Part shown: in pieces, positions 35,188 to 47,881 of the stretch | How the letters are laid out: every line of letters starts with the position of its first letter | How positions within the stretch are numbered: the stretch's first letter is position 1 | Source of the DNA: Phlegmacium glaucopus | Taxonomy: Eukaryota; Basidiomycota; Agaricomycetes; Agaricales; Cortinariaceae | DNA length: 64,000 nt | Direction: 5' to 3' | Assembly: GCA_015039465.1 (NCBI GenBank) | Contig: MU129988.1 | Span: 495,061 to 559,060, forward strand | The notes under the pieces: model-generated | What the model saw: only the letters and a program-made list of their open reading frames with translations | Told to the model about the DNA's origin: nothing | Databases searched by the model: none | Translations under genes and position numbers: made by a program

Positions 35188-38100
35188 TTAGAAAAATGCC
35201 ATCCAGCTCTGGTCACCATTCGAGTTTAACGCCCCCAGTTCAAAGTTAATCGTGTCAACAATAGCCATCTTCGAAGTAGGTGATAAAGCCATCAACGTCG
35301 ATGGAGGCCATGATGGTTGAATGGCTGTTGGACCAGCAACGGTAGCAGCACTATTTGGCAGCACTGGCATACTACTACTACTCCTATTATTATTATTGGC
35401 ATAGAATATCCCTTGGTCTGGTGATAGTGGTTGACATTGCTGCATTCCATAGGTTGATGTAGAATATGATTGCGAGGAGGATGAAGATGAGGATGACATC
35501 CCACTATTCCCATTCCCATTACTCAGTCCTCCGGTTTGAGGATACGAGGGTCCTAGTGGGATACGAGTAAATTGTGGGACTTCCGGTGGTAAGACGGGTG
35601 AACATGGCGAGTGGATCACAGGTGTAGGACCCCATGAGTGAAGTGGACATACAATAGAGGGAGGAGAGCATTGACATGCTTTACGGGATGTTACTAGAGA
35701 TTTAGCGCGTTGATGGACTTCGACAACGCATTGTAAAAGTCTTGGATGGAATCGTGCGAATGGGTCAGACTCTTGTTGATATTGACCTGTCCCATAGTGA
35801 TCCACATGTACGCCACCATTGCTCGTTCCTCCTTCATTCGTCGAATCACATTCGTCGTCCGAGGTATTACGCCTAAGAACAACAGTAGGCAATTCATGAC
35901 CTGCCGACCATCGATCATATGTAACATTGGCTTTATCGATCATCGTCTCCAGTATCGGCTAGGATATATGTGTTTTACATTATTAAAAAAGGAAGACAGA
36001 AAAAAGGCGGAAAGACTCACTACAACTTGCATTGCCCGCGGACAAAAATCTTTTGCTGAGCGGAACAAAATCCGTGCCCGCTCAAGCTCCTGGAGTGCCG
36101 CAGGTGCAAGACACGTGAAAGGCGCACGGGACACTAGTAGACAGAGAGCTACCTAAAGTCAAAGATCCAATAAAAAAAAACACGCAACGGGTCAATAAAA
36201 CATGTCAAGCAAGTTGAAAAAATGGAAAATAGATTGCAGAGGTTAACAATATCGCATTGCCTCCATTTCAAGTTCACACACCCACGCCTGCCGGGGGTAG
36301 GCATGCGTGGAGGTATGTCAATTTTTTGTGTAGATGAGAAAAAAAGGATTATTATACTCACAGCGGCGGAGAAGGCATTGGACCAATACCCAAGGATCCT
36401 CGCTGTCAAATGCGGTTCACGGTAGTAAAGGTCTTGTACTGTGGCTATCATGCGAGAGGCACTAAGGAAGACGGCCACTACAGATGGAGCGTACTTGTGT
36501 CTTCGATTGAGACCCTCTTCTGGTCCACTGAGGGCCCGGGTAAAGAATTGGCGATGGAGCTGAAGGAGGACTGGAGTGGAAGAAAGACAGGGTTCGATTT
36601 GGCTGAAAACTTTAGGGGGAGAAGGACATACCAGCCTCCAAAGCAGTCGACAATGAAGCCTTTTGCATTACAATCGATCTCGAGTGTGCACCTTTATCTC
36701 TGAGAGGAGTAGAAATTGAGAAATCCCGAATTCGATTATCAAGATCCATGACAGTCTCATAATTTAGCGAGGGTTGTGAGATAGCATCTAGAACGGGAGC
36801 GAGGCAGTGTATATAGCAGGAGTGTTTCCATTCTTGGTCTAGAGATTAAGGACAAGGAAGAAAGGGTGAGTGTTGGAGAGGGACAAACTATATCGAAAAG
36901 GATCCTGACAGTAATGCCAACTTTCTGATAAATGACAGCCTTCATCTGGCGTGTACGATGGTCTTGGACAATCTACATGGTTGAGGGCAAGTGAAGGCGG
37001 TCGTCCCAATGATAAAGACTAGTAATATCTTGAATATCAGAGATGGGAGAGTAATATGTGGACTTACCAGACGTGCATCCAAGTATAAAAGTTCCCAAAA
37101 TAATGAGCGTCGTTTCTCAACCTCTTCTGGGATGACCTTTGATTTCCCCCCGTTCCGATCTGATATTATGAAAAAAACTTGAAGGAAGAATGAGGACAAA
37201 AAACATACGGAGACCAATCTACAAAAGGAATTAGTCAATGACTTCGAACTCATGATATTTTGTTAACTCAACACTTTGGGCAAGCTTCGCGGTAAGACCC
37301 ATTAATCCCCATGCATACCCAGCCGCTTTCTTCTTATCAGAAAACACGAGCAGATACCAAATTTCATAAAACAAGGCCGTTATCATTTCCACATTCGTTT
37401 CTTCCATGACTGGTGCCTCGCATAGACATGCTCGCGCAAGTTGGTGGTACCTCTCTGCATCAGGGTGGTCTGGGGCTCTGTTTTGGAGATCGACGAGACA
37501 GCCAACAGCTAGAATCATGTAGAAGAGAGCGAGTCGACGAGGACATGGTGCGGAAAAGGTAGTGTAGCAGTGATAAGCCAGATTTGGGTAGAAGGTTGAG
37601 CTGGGATGAGGGTTGTATTGCCACAACGCATTTTGACGGGCTTGTTCCCAGAGGTAATCTGCTTCTTCACGAGGCGGGAGATGAGAAGCCATGTATCTGC
37701 GTAATGGAATATTGGGTTCCGACGAGATAGAGTCCGTTAACGGGAAGATGTGGCTTAAACGTGCAATCTCTGCTTGGAAATGTGTTTCTGGGAATTCGTC
37801 CTTGAGGGTCACTTTTGTTAGCTTTTTTTTGCCTGCGTGCAGAAGTGGAATCTTACTCACGGGGTGTGGGGGATGATCCGGTAACATCAGAGTATCTTCG
37901 CTTGAGCTACGTTCATGAGGCTGTTGATCTGATGGTGAATAATGGGGTACTGTTTCTCCACAAGTGCGGGCAGCAGGGGGGCGATCTTCTGAAGTAGAAG
38001 TAGCTTGTGCACTGTAAAGTCCCATCGTGCTCTTAATCCCCAGCAATGATGGCTGCATCAATGGGTGTGGTTGGTCTGGATCAGATGCATATTGGTTGTG

Positions 38101-38716
38101 ACTAGCTTGAAGGCCCTCTTCGAGGTGACGAATACGATCGCTCATTTCTTGTATCTTTGCGTGTAATTGCTCGGTGTTTGCCAAGATAAACCGTGTTCCT
38201 TTTCCAGAGACGAGAACACCTGGGTTCCTGTGAGTAAAGACGACACTGGTATTTGAGAGCAGAGTGCTTACCGTCAGGACATATTTCAGCGCAGCCGCGT
38301 TTCTAAACATAGTTCAATGACTTCCAACTCTTTGCCTTGAAAACCCCTCGCATACCTTGCATGAAGCGCAAGGAAAAATACGATCGCACTAAATTTCGGT
38401 GAGCACAAGGGTTGAGATGAGGGATAAAACTCTGATAGGAACCTTCAACTTCAAGCTAAGGAAGAGAGTTTCAACAAAGTCACGAGATTGATATGTGTAA
38501 CTGACTTACCGGCGACACTCGCAACATGATAAAGGTGTCTGAAAAGAACATGAGAGACTAGCCTAGCTCCAAGCACAGAGAGAACGCAACCTTCTTGGCG
38601 GGTTTCTTTGTGAGAATACCATCTAATATAAAGATATGATCAAGTGGAAGGTGGCGCTCTTCTTGATCTTTACGGGCACGTTTGTTGAGCGGACGAGTAT
38701 GTTCAGAGGGAACCAT
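35188..38716 (-). CDS. Zn2Cys6 fungal transcription factor (copy 2 of a tandem pair)
   Basis: The chosen start is the ATG at 38716 (MVPSEHTRPLNKRARKD); an in-frame ATG at 38797 is also possible. The zinc cluster reads CCECRRLKLKCDRIFPCASC then KKRGCAEICPDG, spread over four exons with the same 13 nt exon as copy 1. Next come the coiled-coil (EQLHAKIQEMSDRIRHLEEG), a variable linker, and the fungal-specific regulatory domain (PRRLALFYMILAVGCLVDLQ, KKAAGYAWGLMGLTAKLAQS, IGLHRNGGKSKVIPEEVEKR, SLFWELLYLDARL, GRPPSLALNHVDC). The Ser/Asn-rich C-terminal tail ends GDQSWMAFF then TAA. A 10 nt exon (IGLH) occurs at the same place as in copy 1. The two proteins are old paralogues: exon borders match but the linkers do not. 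Confidence 0.85.
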
Positions 38717-39336
38717 ATGCGTGGAATTCGGAGAACAGAGTACTAATATACTGGGAACATGTTGCTTTAGGAAATTCACCTTCCTATTCAAGCACATCCG
38801 TTCCTGAGTTTCACTCTCAAGGCCCCGTTGTCACTGCTCTAACAGATCTCTCACGGTGTCGAATTCAACAAAAATCTTGGCTTTACCACTGTACAGTATC
38901 ATAGCGATTTCAGGTGCGGTTGACGGGTTAATTACAACTTTAAAAACACTGGCTTTACATGCATATGAGCAGCCTTAACGTGGGTTCAACTTTCCAAATG
39001 GCGTCCGATCGAGTCGGTCCGATATACTGTCCCGAAAGTCGCGTGGGACGAGACCTGTCAGAATTCCCTTATAAGTTATAATTAAGGTAGGGGCAAGGGG
39101 GTTCCAGATTTGAAAATACCATATAGGGATCGTTGGTTAGGCACTTTTAGGGTCCAAAATGTCTCCAGTCCTTCCTTAGTCAATGTTAACACTATTGAAA
39201 TTATTGATGTTGGTGTGAAGAACAAAAACTTGTATGGCACTTAGGATGACTAGGTGACTGTACAAGGGTGGGGATATGTGATTGTATTGGTTCACACCAA
39301 TGAGGATGTTGGTTTATAGATCACATTACAGAGGAT
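38717..39336. other. Upstream region of copy 2 of the transcription factor, edge of the mobile DNA
   Basis: No gene is seen. It contains the likely promoter of the 35188-38716 gene and ends at the left arm of the small inverted-repeat element. Confidence 0.45.
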
Positions 39337-39350
39337 GATTAAGAGACTTA

Positions 39351-39386
39351 GGCCCCATTCGGATACCCGGTTACGATCCAGTTACG
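39351..39386. repeat. Left terminal inverted repeat of the Harbinger element
   Basis: It pairs with 48028-48062. The first 18 bases are identical, then there are scattered single mismatches. Confidence 0.9.
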
Positions 39387-39615
39387 ATCCGGTTTCCCTG
39401 CCAAAAACAAAACCCAACCAAATCCTCGTTCGGTAACTTTAAGTCAAGGTCTGCCACGCTGTCACAACCTGTCAACCCTTCCTCGCTTCGCATCAACGTC
39501 GCATGTTTAATCAGCTATCGCGCTCATGGCACCTCGTAAAAAGAACAAGGAGGCCTCTTCTGGCCCCCGCGCCAGCTGGAACTCAACTGACGACGCTATT
39601 CTCATTGAATGCTTA

Positions 39616-39952
39616 TGTTAAACGAGTAGTTATCTTATCTACTAGATTAGATTAGATCACAGTAGATACTCGTAAGTAGATGTCCGTACCCTCGGACCAA
39701 CGTGTGATAGCCATCACACATGTGCGATCCTTATCACGCACATGCTACCCCAGGTAGCTTCTAGGGGCTGTGCTTATAGTGTGCACAGACCATCTACAAA
39801 CAGTATATAAGCAGTAGATACACCGCTAATATACTTCACTTGGATATACATCTAAGTACCTAGTTAGTAGCACTTACTCTACATACAAAGGTAAGCTAGT
39901 AAGATGACCACGACCAGCTCTGCGCATACAGCATACTATTTGCTGCGCAACA
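39616..39952 (+). repeat. 5' LTR of the Copia element
   Basis: It begins TGTTAAACGAG and ends GCGCAACA, with a TATA-like box (cagtatataagcag) near 39800-39813. Confidence 0.93.
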
Positions 39953-39965
39953 GGTTATGGGCCCC
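39953..39965 (+). promoter_or_regulatory. Primer binding site, initiator tRNA-Met anticodon-arm type
   Basis: The sequence GGTTATGGGCCCC directly follows the 5' LTR. It is complementary to the anticodon stem-loop of initiator tRNA-Met (GGGCCCAUAACC) rather than to a tRNA 3' end. This fits the half-tRNA priming known for Ty5 and Drosophila copia. The tRNA sequence is from memory. Confidence 0.65.
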
Positions 39966-40177
39966 GATAGCAGTGGTAACGCTTAGCAGCGACCACGGTT
40001 GTCTTACAGAATAGCTTAAACCTATGCTGTTTGCTTTCACAAGCATAAGCACCAGGTAGCTGCTGTACCCTCTGGACACTGTCGCTAACGGCGATAAGAC
40101 CAACCTGATCATTGTCGTTTGCTTTCATTAGCAACCAAGACTAATGAGGTGTTTCTTTCAGAAACAAACCTCAAACA

Positions 40178-43100
40178 ATGTCTGGACAAATCGACCGCCT
40201 GATTTCTCTTCTCGATGGTAACAACTACCCCAAATGGGCTGAGCAGATGACAAACTATCTACGCTCCCAAGGGCTCTGGGTATACACCTCGAGTGTTATC
40301 CCTCAACCCAAAGTCGATAATTCGGCGAGTGCTGCTGACAAAGCAGCACACGCCATCGCTTTGCAAGAGTGGACAATTAAGGACCAACAAGCGTTGGGGG
40401 TTATTCACCTCCGAATCGCTGACAGCTGCTGAGTTCACATCAAGAACTCAGCATATAGCGCAACAGCTTGGAAGGCACTAAAAGATGCCTACTCCAAGAC
40501 TGGTCCTTCAGTCATACACGCTGATTTTAAGCGGGCTGTTGGGTTTCGTCTCTCTGGCAATCATCCTGCCAAAGAGATTGACCAACTGGTAGACCTCCTT
40601 GAACAGCTCAAGCTGAACAAGGTAGATCTGTCAGAACCAGTACGAGCGTTGATAGTCATCAACGCTATTCCCCACAAATGGGATGCTGCTGCATCTCATG
40701 TGCTCCTTGGCACTACCTTTGACGCGCTGACTGTACAAGCGGTCAGGAATGCTGTAGTGAGTGAGTTCGAAAGGGCTGCGAAGCCTACCTCATCCGCTGC
40801 CGAAGCCAACAAGCTTTCGGCTGTTAAGCGAAAGGGTAAGTCTCCTGCTTTTAAACAGCAACAGCAAACACCTGCTAAGCCTGTCAATAAAGCACCACAG
40901 GAGACCGACGAACCCAGGAAAAAGCACAAACGTGCTGGAAAAAAGGTCAAAGCAGCGCGAGAGCGCTACCAAGCCCACAGCCATATGGCTTCAATGTCCC
41001 TATCTGCAAGGATAGAAGAGGTAGACGAGCGTCAAACAATCGCTCTCCAGCCCTCACGGGCTGGCCCATCGTCATCTACGGTGGCCTCCTTTGGCTCACA
41101 AGGCATCACTTATGTGAGTAAGCCCAGAATAGCCGGGACGGCCTTTACAGGCCTACCAGTCGACCTGAATGCCTGTCACTTCCCAGTGATTGGAGAGACC
41201 CGTGCGCTAGCTGACAGGATTGGGGTGACTAAAAATCCCCTGAACCTGAAAGCGCTGGAGTCCCTCCACAAACACTCAGAGTTTGTGGTGGCATCTACAG
41301 CCTATCGTGACGCTTTAAAAGCGGAAGTAGATGCTAAAGCAGCATCTACCTCAACTACGGTGAGTGAATTCCCATTCACTGCGATTGAGCTTGGTCACTT
41401 ACCTTTTGCGTATAACCATCACCAGAGAAGCCTCCCTCAACAACACTTAGAAGTGATAGTTGAGGAACACGATGCTTTCAGGGCGAGAGCCAGCATCAAT
41501 GGAGTTTTCCCCAAAAATCATAAGGGAAAAAGAGGTCCGTTTTTCAACATTTTCTGGGTGGTCAGAATTATACTGAAACGAGACAATCGTAAACGCAAAG
41601 GTGCACAGCGCTCCCAGCGCAAGGCAGTTATCATGAGCGTCCCACTCGCTCATCAAGAGACTGTCTCAGAGCCAGATGAACGGCTCGACTGGGGCTCTGA
41701 AACTGGTAGGAGGTTTTTAGATTCATATCGAATCTATTGCTCACTCTACCTAGATGAAATAGCACCCAGGATACACTATCCCAGAGCAGCGAGTCTAAAC
41801 GCTGAGCTCTCGGATGGAGAATCCGATTATGTGCTCGATAGAGAACTAGCCTTCGTGGCTGGGCTCGATGACGGAGGCATGGATCCAAACGATTCAACTG
41901 CCTTTGATCACTACGAGCCAACAAGGCAAGTCTTTCCCCTTTCCACTTCAACTAGCAGCAACGCTTACAATGTTTCACAGCGCTTACTTCGGTTAGCGTA
42001 CGAACATTTGTATAGTAGCGTAGATAAATTTAATCTTCATGCTGCTGAATGTGCGAAATGTAAGGGAATGACATCAGGAAACAGCAATTTCATGGGAGAC
42101 AGTGGAGCTTCTATTAGCTTTACACCTCATATAAGCGATTTCACACAATATAGTGAAATAAGCGAAGTCACCTCTGTGGCCACCGCTAAGAAGGGCGCTG
42201 AACTGACTATAAAAGGTCAAGGCGCTGTCTTTGTTAATCACAAAGTACCTTCTCCTACTGGCAGAACCGTCAGTATAACTACACGCTTATACCCTGTCTA
42301 CCATGTTCCTGGTATAACCTGCAGACTCCTGTCATTGGGAAGTCTCTTACAGCAGGGTTATTCAATGACCAGGACTAAGCATAATATCTGCTTTTGGAAA
42401 GCACCTGGCGATAAAACGCCTACTATGGTGCTGCACCCGCATTTGCCTGGCCAAACCATTTATTGGTTACATTGCAGCGTTGCATCCGCTAACAATATTA
42501 TGGCCAAGTCCATTGTTAATTCATTGGACTATGACGTTCTTCATAAACGTTTTGGACACGCTTCCAAAGACGTATTGAAACAACTTCCAAATGCTACCAT
42601 TAATGCCCCTAAAGGCATAGTCTTTCCCAAGACGTCTGATATCTGTAAAGGATGTGCTGAGGGCAAGATGCCTTCCAAGTCTTACCCTTTATCAGAGACC
42701 AGAGCTCAGAAACCCTTTGAGAAGGTTCACACCGATCTCAAGAGTTTCCCTGTGGAATCTTACCACAAATACAAGTATTTCGTCAGTTTTTATGATGATT
42801 ATACCTCCTATGGTTGGATTATGCTCTTACGAGCTAAATCAGACACCATCACTGCATTGAAACAATTTATTGCAATGGTAAAGACCCAATTCGGCGTCAC
42901 CATTAAATCTTTCATGTCAGATGCAGGGGGAGAGTATAAGTCAATTGTGATACTTGAACAGCTCAAAAACCTTGGGATAAAAATGTTTCAGAGTGTACCT
43001 CACACACCGCAGCAAAATGGCCGTGCTGAACGTTTTAATAGGACAATAATGGATAAAGNNNNNNNNNNNNNNNNNNNNNNNNNNNNNNNNNNNNNNNNNN

Positions 43101-44591
43101 NNNNNNNNNNNNNNNNNNNNNNNNNNNNNNNNNNNNNNNNNNNNNNNNNNNNNNNNNNNNNNNNNNNNNNNNNNNNNNNNNNNNNNNNNNNNNNNNNNNN
43201 NNNNNNNNNNNNNNNNNNNNNNNNNNNNNNNNNNNNNNNNNNNNNNNNNNNNNNNNNNNNNNNNNNNNNNNNNNNNNNNNNNNNNNNNNNNNNNNNNNNN
43301 NNNNNNNNNNNNNNNNNNNNNNNNNNNNNNNNNNNNNNNNNNNNNNNNNNNNNNNNNNNNNNNNNNNNNNNNNNNNNNNNNNNNNNNNNNNNNNNNNNNN
43401 NNNNNNNNNNNNNNNNNNNNNNNNNNNNNNNNNNNNNNNNNNNNNNNNNNNNNNNNNNNNNNNNNNNNNNNNNNNNNNNNNNNNNNNNNNNNNNNNNNNN
43501 NNNNNNNNNNNNNNNNNNCTTGGTGGAGGCAACTTGAATCTTCAATGAAAAAGATGGGCTACAAGCAGTTATTCGCTGATGCCGGAAATTTCATCTATAA
43601 TGATGGAAAGGAAGTTGTCATTGTCATTGTCTACGTTGACGATGCTTTATTCTTTGGAAAAAATGTGACCTTTGTCATAACCAAGAAAAAGCAATTCATG
43701 AAGACATGGGAATGTCGCGACTTGGGAGATGCCACAGAATTTCTCCGAATGAGAATTCGTAGGAAAAACACTGATATTTACCTTGATCAGGTTGATTACC
43801 TTGACATGGTTTTGAAGCGCTTCAGACTAGAGAATGCTAAGTCAGCACCTACTCCACTACCTACAGGCTGGCAACCATCAGAGAACACAGAAAAGCCTGA
43901 CTACAAGCGGACTTCGCTTTATCAGTCAATAATCGGCTCTCTGTTGTACATCATGTTGGGCACTTGTCCTGACATCTGTTATGCAGTAACAAAGCTGGCA
44001 CAGTTCACTTCAAATCCCTCAGAGGAACATTTGAACAAAGCGAAGTACATCTGCCGTTACCTTGTCGGTACTCGCAGTTATGCGCTTGTCTACAAAGGCA
44101 AGGACGGCAACGGTATTCATGCATTTACAGACTCTGATTGGGCTGCTGATCCCATCAAACGTCGCTCTGTAACTGGCTACTTCTTTAAGTTAGCCGATGG
44201 TATTTTTAGCTGGACTAGCCGAGCTCAAAAAACCATAGCCCTGTCATCGACTGAGGCTGAATACATGGCTATTAGCGATTGTAGTCGCCAAGCCATGTGG
44301 CTAAAGAACTTGTTTACCGAATTGGGGTTCCCGCTTTCAGCGATTCCCATATATGGTGATAACCAAGGTTCTATCTTCATGGCATCAAATCCCGTACAAG
44401 AAGGACGCATCAAACACATTGATGTTCGTTATCACTTCATACGGCAATGCGTAGAAGATAAACACGTCGAGCTAAGCTTTGTTGAAGGAGCTGAAAATAC
44501 AGCTGACATGTTTACAAAGAATCTTGGTCATATCAAGTTCTTAAAATTTAGGAGTCAATTGGGTCTTGAGTTTTACTCGACTCAATCCTGA
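40178..44591 (+). pseudogene. Copia gag-pol polyprotein gene, with a stop codon and an assembly gap
   Basis: Gag starts at 40178 (MSGQIDRLISLLDGNNYPKW). An in-frame TGA at 40430-40432 interrupts it, after which the same frame stays open to 43058. Seen in order are the protease (GDSGASISF, about 42098), the integrase zinc arm (HKRFGH, CKGC) and integrase core residues (VHTDLKSF, FMSDAGGEY, GRAERFNRT). Then come the unknown bases, the reverse transcriptase catalytic box (VYVDDALFFG, about 43630), and RNase H (FTDSDWAAD, SSTEAEYMA, GDNQGS). No CCHC zinc knuckle was found in gag. The stretch between gag and protease is long (about 300 residues) and not recognised. The part lost in the gap should be longer than 460 bases, because most of reverse transcriptase is missing. 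Confidence 0.92.
43059..43518. other. Assembly gap (460 N)
   Basis: Unknown bases interrupt the Copia pol gene between the integrase core and the reverse transcriptase YVDD box. From the usual size of this family, more than 1 kb is expected here, so the gap length is probably nominal or the copy has a deletion. Confidence 0.95.
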
Positions 44592-44790
44592 GCTAAGCCA
44601 ACTGCGAGTTGTGCTAGCAAGTCATCTAGTCCCGCAATAGCCGTGCGAGAATTGCACTAGATGGCGAAGATGGAGAAGTCGCCTATACCCTCATGTATAA
44701 CTCATACACGGGTGGTGACCTCTGCTTCTTGGTCAGTCTTGACCGATAACCACTCCTACTATTGCTCAATGCATTACCATGCACTTAGCA

Positions 44791-44798
44791 AGGGGGTG
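44791..44798 (+). promoter_or_regulatory. Polypurine tract of the Copia element
   Basis: The sequence AGGGGGTG lies directly before the 3' LTR and would prime plus-strand synthesis. Confidence 0.75.
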
Positions 44799-45135
44799 TG
44801 TTAAACGAGTAGTTATCTTATCTACTAGATTAGATTAGATCACAGTAGATACTCGTAAGTAGATGTCTGTACCACCAGACCAACGTGTGATACCCATCAC
44901 ACATGTGTGATCCTTAACACGCACATGCTACCCCAGGTAGCTTCTAGGGGCTGTGCTAATAGTGTGCACAGACCATCTACAAACAGTATATAAGCAGTAG
45001 ATACACCACTAATATACTTCACTTGGATATACATCTAAGTACCTAGTTAGTAGCACTTACTCTACATACAAAGGTAAGCTAGTAAGATGACCACGACCAG
45101 CACTGCGCATACAGCATACTATTTGCTGCGCAACA
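44799..45135 (+). repeat. 3' LTR of the Copia element
   Basis: It has the same length as the 5' LTR and differs at about 10 sites by eye. Five of these are C/T or G/A changes, mostly in CG or TG context. Confidence 0.93.
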
Positions 45136-46447
45136 GCTTAATAAAACAGAAGGAAAATGGCCGGATGACGAGCAATAGCAGCTGGCACAGTGCTGCATGG
45201 GTTGATGCCGAAAAGGCGCTTGCAGGCTCGGAGCTACTGCGTGGGGGTGGGCCTAAATTAGCTGACAGCTGCCATAATCGTTGGACTTCAGTGCGTCATC
45301 TCTGATTCTCCTTTCTTTGCACCGTTGTAACACTCCCTTGTATTCTACTACAGCTCAAGAAAGAATATGTTGCCGTTAGAGACTTGCGGGCTATGTCAGG
45401 ATTTGGCTGGGATGACGCGCTGAGCATTGTCATTGCGCCTGATGATGTTTGGGACCGTCTTATTGCTGTAAGTCATCCATTTATAGTTGTGTTCCAAATT
45501 TTCGAATGACATTACATCTCAAGGCCAAATCTACATACAAGAAATGGCGTAAAAGTGCCTTTCCTCTGTATGACGATATGCACTGCCTGGTGGTTGGGAC
45601 CATCGCCACAGGAAATATGGCCTTCCGTCCTGGACGTGATTTTACGCCTAACAGCGAGGAGGCAAATAGTGGATCCGAGGCAACTGCTGATGCATCTCAG
45701 CCTACCGATGAGTCTCAACCTGACAGTTCCGAGTCTCAGGCCACCGTTATGATTGACTGGCCAGAGTCACCTCAGCGCCACTCACCTACTCTTGTAAGTT
45801 TGCTCTGGATTTGTTGTGAAAAATGTCTCATAAAGAGATTTTTCATTAGCCAGAGGAGAACGAGCGAGCTCTGATTGTTCCAAAAACACCTGTACCATCG
45901 GCTTCTTGCAAGTGTCATGCTGTGGATGATGCAGGTGACTCTGTCTTGACAAAACGTGTCAGCCACAATGGTCGTAACGGTAAGACCAGTGCTGGTCAGG
46001 CAATTTCTTCCATGGCGAGCTCTGTTCAGGGCCTAGCTGAAGCCCTGGCAAAGCCTGATCCTTTGACAACCCCAGAGCGTAGAACTGCTGCCATTTCAAT
46101 CATTGAGCAGGAAGCTGCCTTCTCTGACCACTCCCGTAACAAGGTATTCAAGTTAATTCATCATGACATTGCTTTTGCAGAATCTATTACATCTATTCAA
46201 GATGCTCAAAAGCGTGTCAGTTACATTCATAGTGAGCTTGAGGATCTTTAATCTTTATTTTATTTTACATCATTTCTTTTCTACATCCAACTTATATCCA
46301 AGTCACTCATTCTTTTCATAGTCAACTCAGGCCATTCATTGTCCAAATACCCCACTTTCTTTTGCAGTTATAATTTCATATATATAGGTTTTTAATTCAC
46401 CCCTTCGACATAACTCATCAATGAATACCCCCATTACTTTCATGGTC

Positions 46448-47881
46448 TTATAATTCACCCCTTTGATGTAACTGGTCAAGGTAGTCTACCCACATAGCCT
46501 GTGCAATAGCATCCCGTCTTGCACCTGCACATATTTTTTCTGCTTGAGAAACATGTTGTCCAAGATCTTCAGGTGGTATTGGAGTATCCGGTAGTGGAAC
46601 ATGAGGATCATTACCTTCACCATAGTCATCTTCCTCCTGTGCTTCATCATCAGGATCCTTGATACATATAAAATTATGGAGAGCACCAAGCGCCCCTGGG
46701 ATTCTTGCTTGAGTTCAGAGGTCATACTCAGCTGCAGCAGCCATGAGTCGGAATCGTCTCTTGCACACTCCAAAGATGCGTTCAATAACATTTCGAAGAG
46801 TTGCATGGTGAAGGTTGAAGAGTTCTTGATAGTTTGCTGGCCTTGATATCTCAATTAACAAGAAATAAATGTCTTTGAGAAAAGCTCACCTGAGATTTGC
46901 TTGTTCCCACTCTTTCAGATGATACCAAACTCCACGATAGGGCACTATAAGGGCATCGCATAAAGGAAAACCAGCATCTCCAAGGTAATAGGTTCCAGGT
47001 GTGATAGCAAAATCCTTCCGCCGTGCATCCTCAAACACTCGTTCATCAGCTGCACTTCCTTCCCACCCAGCAAGCATATAAACAAATTGAAGATTGAACC
47101 CACAAGCAGCCAAAAGGTTGGTTGATATTCGACCCTTCCTACTGCGATATCGAGCCATATCCGTCACCAAGACAAACACATCAAGGAGTGAGCCATCAAT
47201 TGCACCACGACAGTGCTCAAAATATGGGAAAAATCTTCCATCATCTCGGATTTCAGGTGGCACCTCGTTTTGTGGTAACTTGACATACACTCCATAGAAT
47301 TCTTTGGAAACAAGCATGTTGAGTATGCAGTGGAAGCATCTGTATATAAGTAAGTCACTGTATATCTCCTGTTAAATAATATTACTTTGAAATAGTATCT
47401 CCACTACGCTGAAAGCGTTCTTGCATCTCTGCATTTCCTTGCCCAGTCCGTGCAATACGCAGAAAAATAGCGAGTTGTTCCTCTGAGGAAACATATCGAG
47501 TAGGTCCCAATGCACACTTTCTTTCAAGGTCACGCAGTAGCTGCCGAAATACAAATCGGTTCATTCCCATTTGCCTTCTGAAGCGGTGAGGGTGGCCTGT
47601 TCAAGTTTGGATGTTTGACAAAATTAATGTGACCCCAGGAATGAGTTCAAATTAAAATTACCTTCGAGGAGCTCCTGTACCCATCGCTGACCACTGAGAA
47701 CTGATGTGTGCATTGGCTGTTTGTCAAGGTGAGGAACAACATGGGCAAGAATAGTCGCAACGCCGGAAATTGCTGCTACCATGGCAAGTGCAGCTACTTT
47801 CTTCTGCTTTCTCTTCCGGATGTGCTTCGAGGAATTCCGCTGTGACACATTCTGGGCTTGGGACTGTCTGACAGTAACCAT
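46448..47881 (-). pseudogene. Harbinger DDE transposase gene with a premature stop
   Basis: Exons are 47662-47881, 47386-47596, 46890-47339 and 46448-46841, with all joins in phase. The N-terminal part has a helix-turn-helix region (LLRDLERKCALGPTRYVSSE, EEQLAIFLRIARTGQGN). The DDE nuclease of the PIF/Harbinger type (DDE_4) shows D in FEHCRGAIDGSLLDVF, D in GWEGSAADERVFEDA, and E in NVIERIFGVCKRRFRL. A TGA stop at 46715-46717, after AAAEYDL, cuts off the last part (ARIPGALGALHNFICI and an acidic tail to 46448), which is otherwise open in the same frame. The catalytic triad lies before the stop, but the conserved last helix is lost. The change fits CGA to TGA. Confidence 0.9.

Larger units (their letters stand above)
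39616..45135 (+). mobile_element. Copia-type LTR retrotransposon nested in the Harbinger element
   Basis: Two LTRs of 337 bp (39616-39952 and 44799-45135) start TG and end CA, flanked by the 5 bp duplication GCTTA (39611-39615 and 45136-45140). The inner order is gag, protease, integrase, reverse transcriptase, RNase H, which is the Copia order. By eye the LTRs differ at about 10 of 337 positions, about half of them at CG dinucleotides, so the insertion is fairly recent. A TGA stop in gag and unresolved bases in pol mean this copy may not be active. Confidence 0.95.
39526..46251 (+). pseudogene. Harbinger Myb/SANT-like protein gene, split by the Copia insertion
   Basis: The reading frame starts at 39526 (MAPRKKNKEASSGPRASWN) and runs to the insertion at 39615. 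After the Copia element and one target copy it continues in the same frame at 45141. Exons beyond are to 45290, 45354-45467, 45524-45793 and 45850-46251, all in phase. Without the insertion the protein would be 341 aa. It has the tryptophan-spaced Myb/SANT-like fold (SWHSAAWVDAEKALAGSELL, SCHNRWTS, EYVAVRDLRAMSGFGWDD) followed by an acidic middle and a helical C-terminus. In Harbinger elements this protein binds the ends and recruits the transposase to the nucleus. No other defect was seen, which suggests the Copia insertion was the inactivating event. Confidence 0.88.

Noticed and set aside
43000..43545. Open frames across the N run on the minus strand
   Set aside because: They exist only because unknown bases do not give stop codons.
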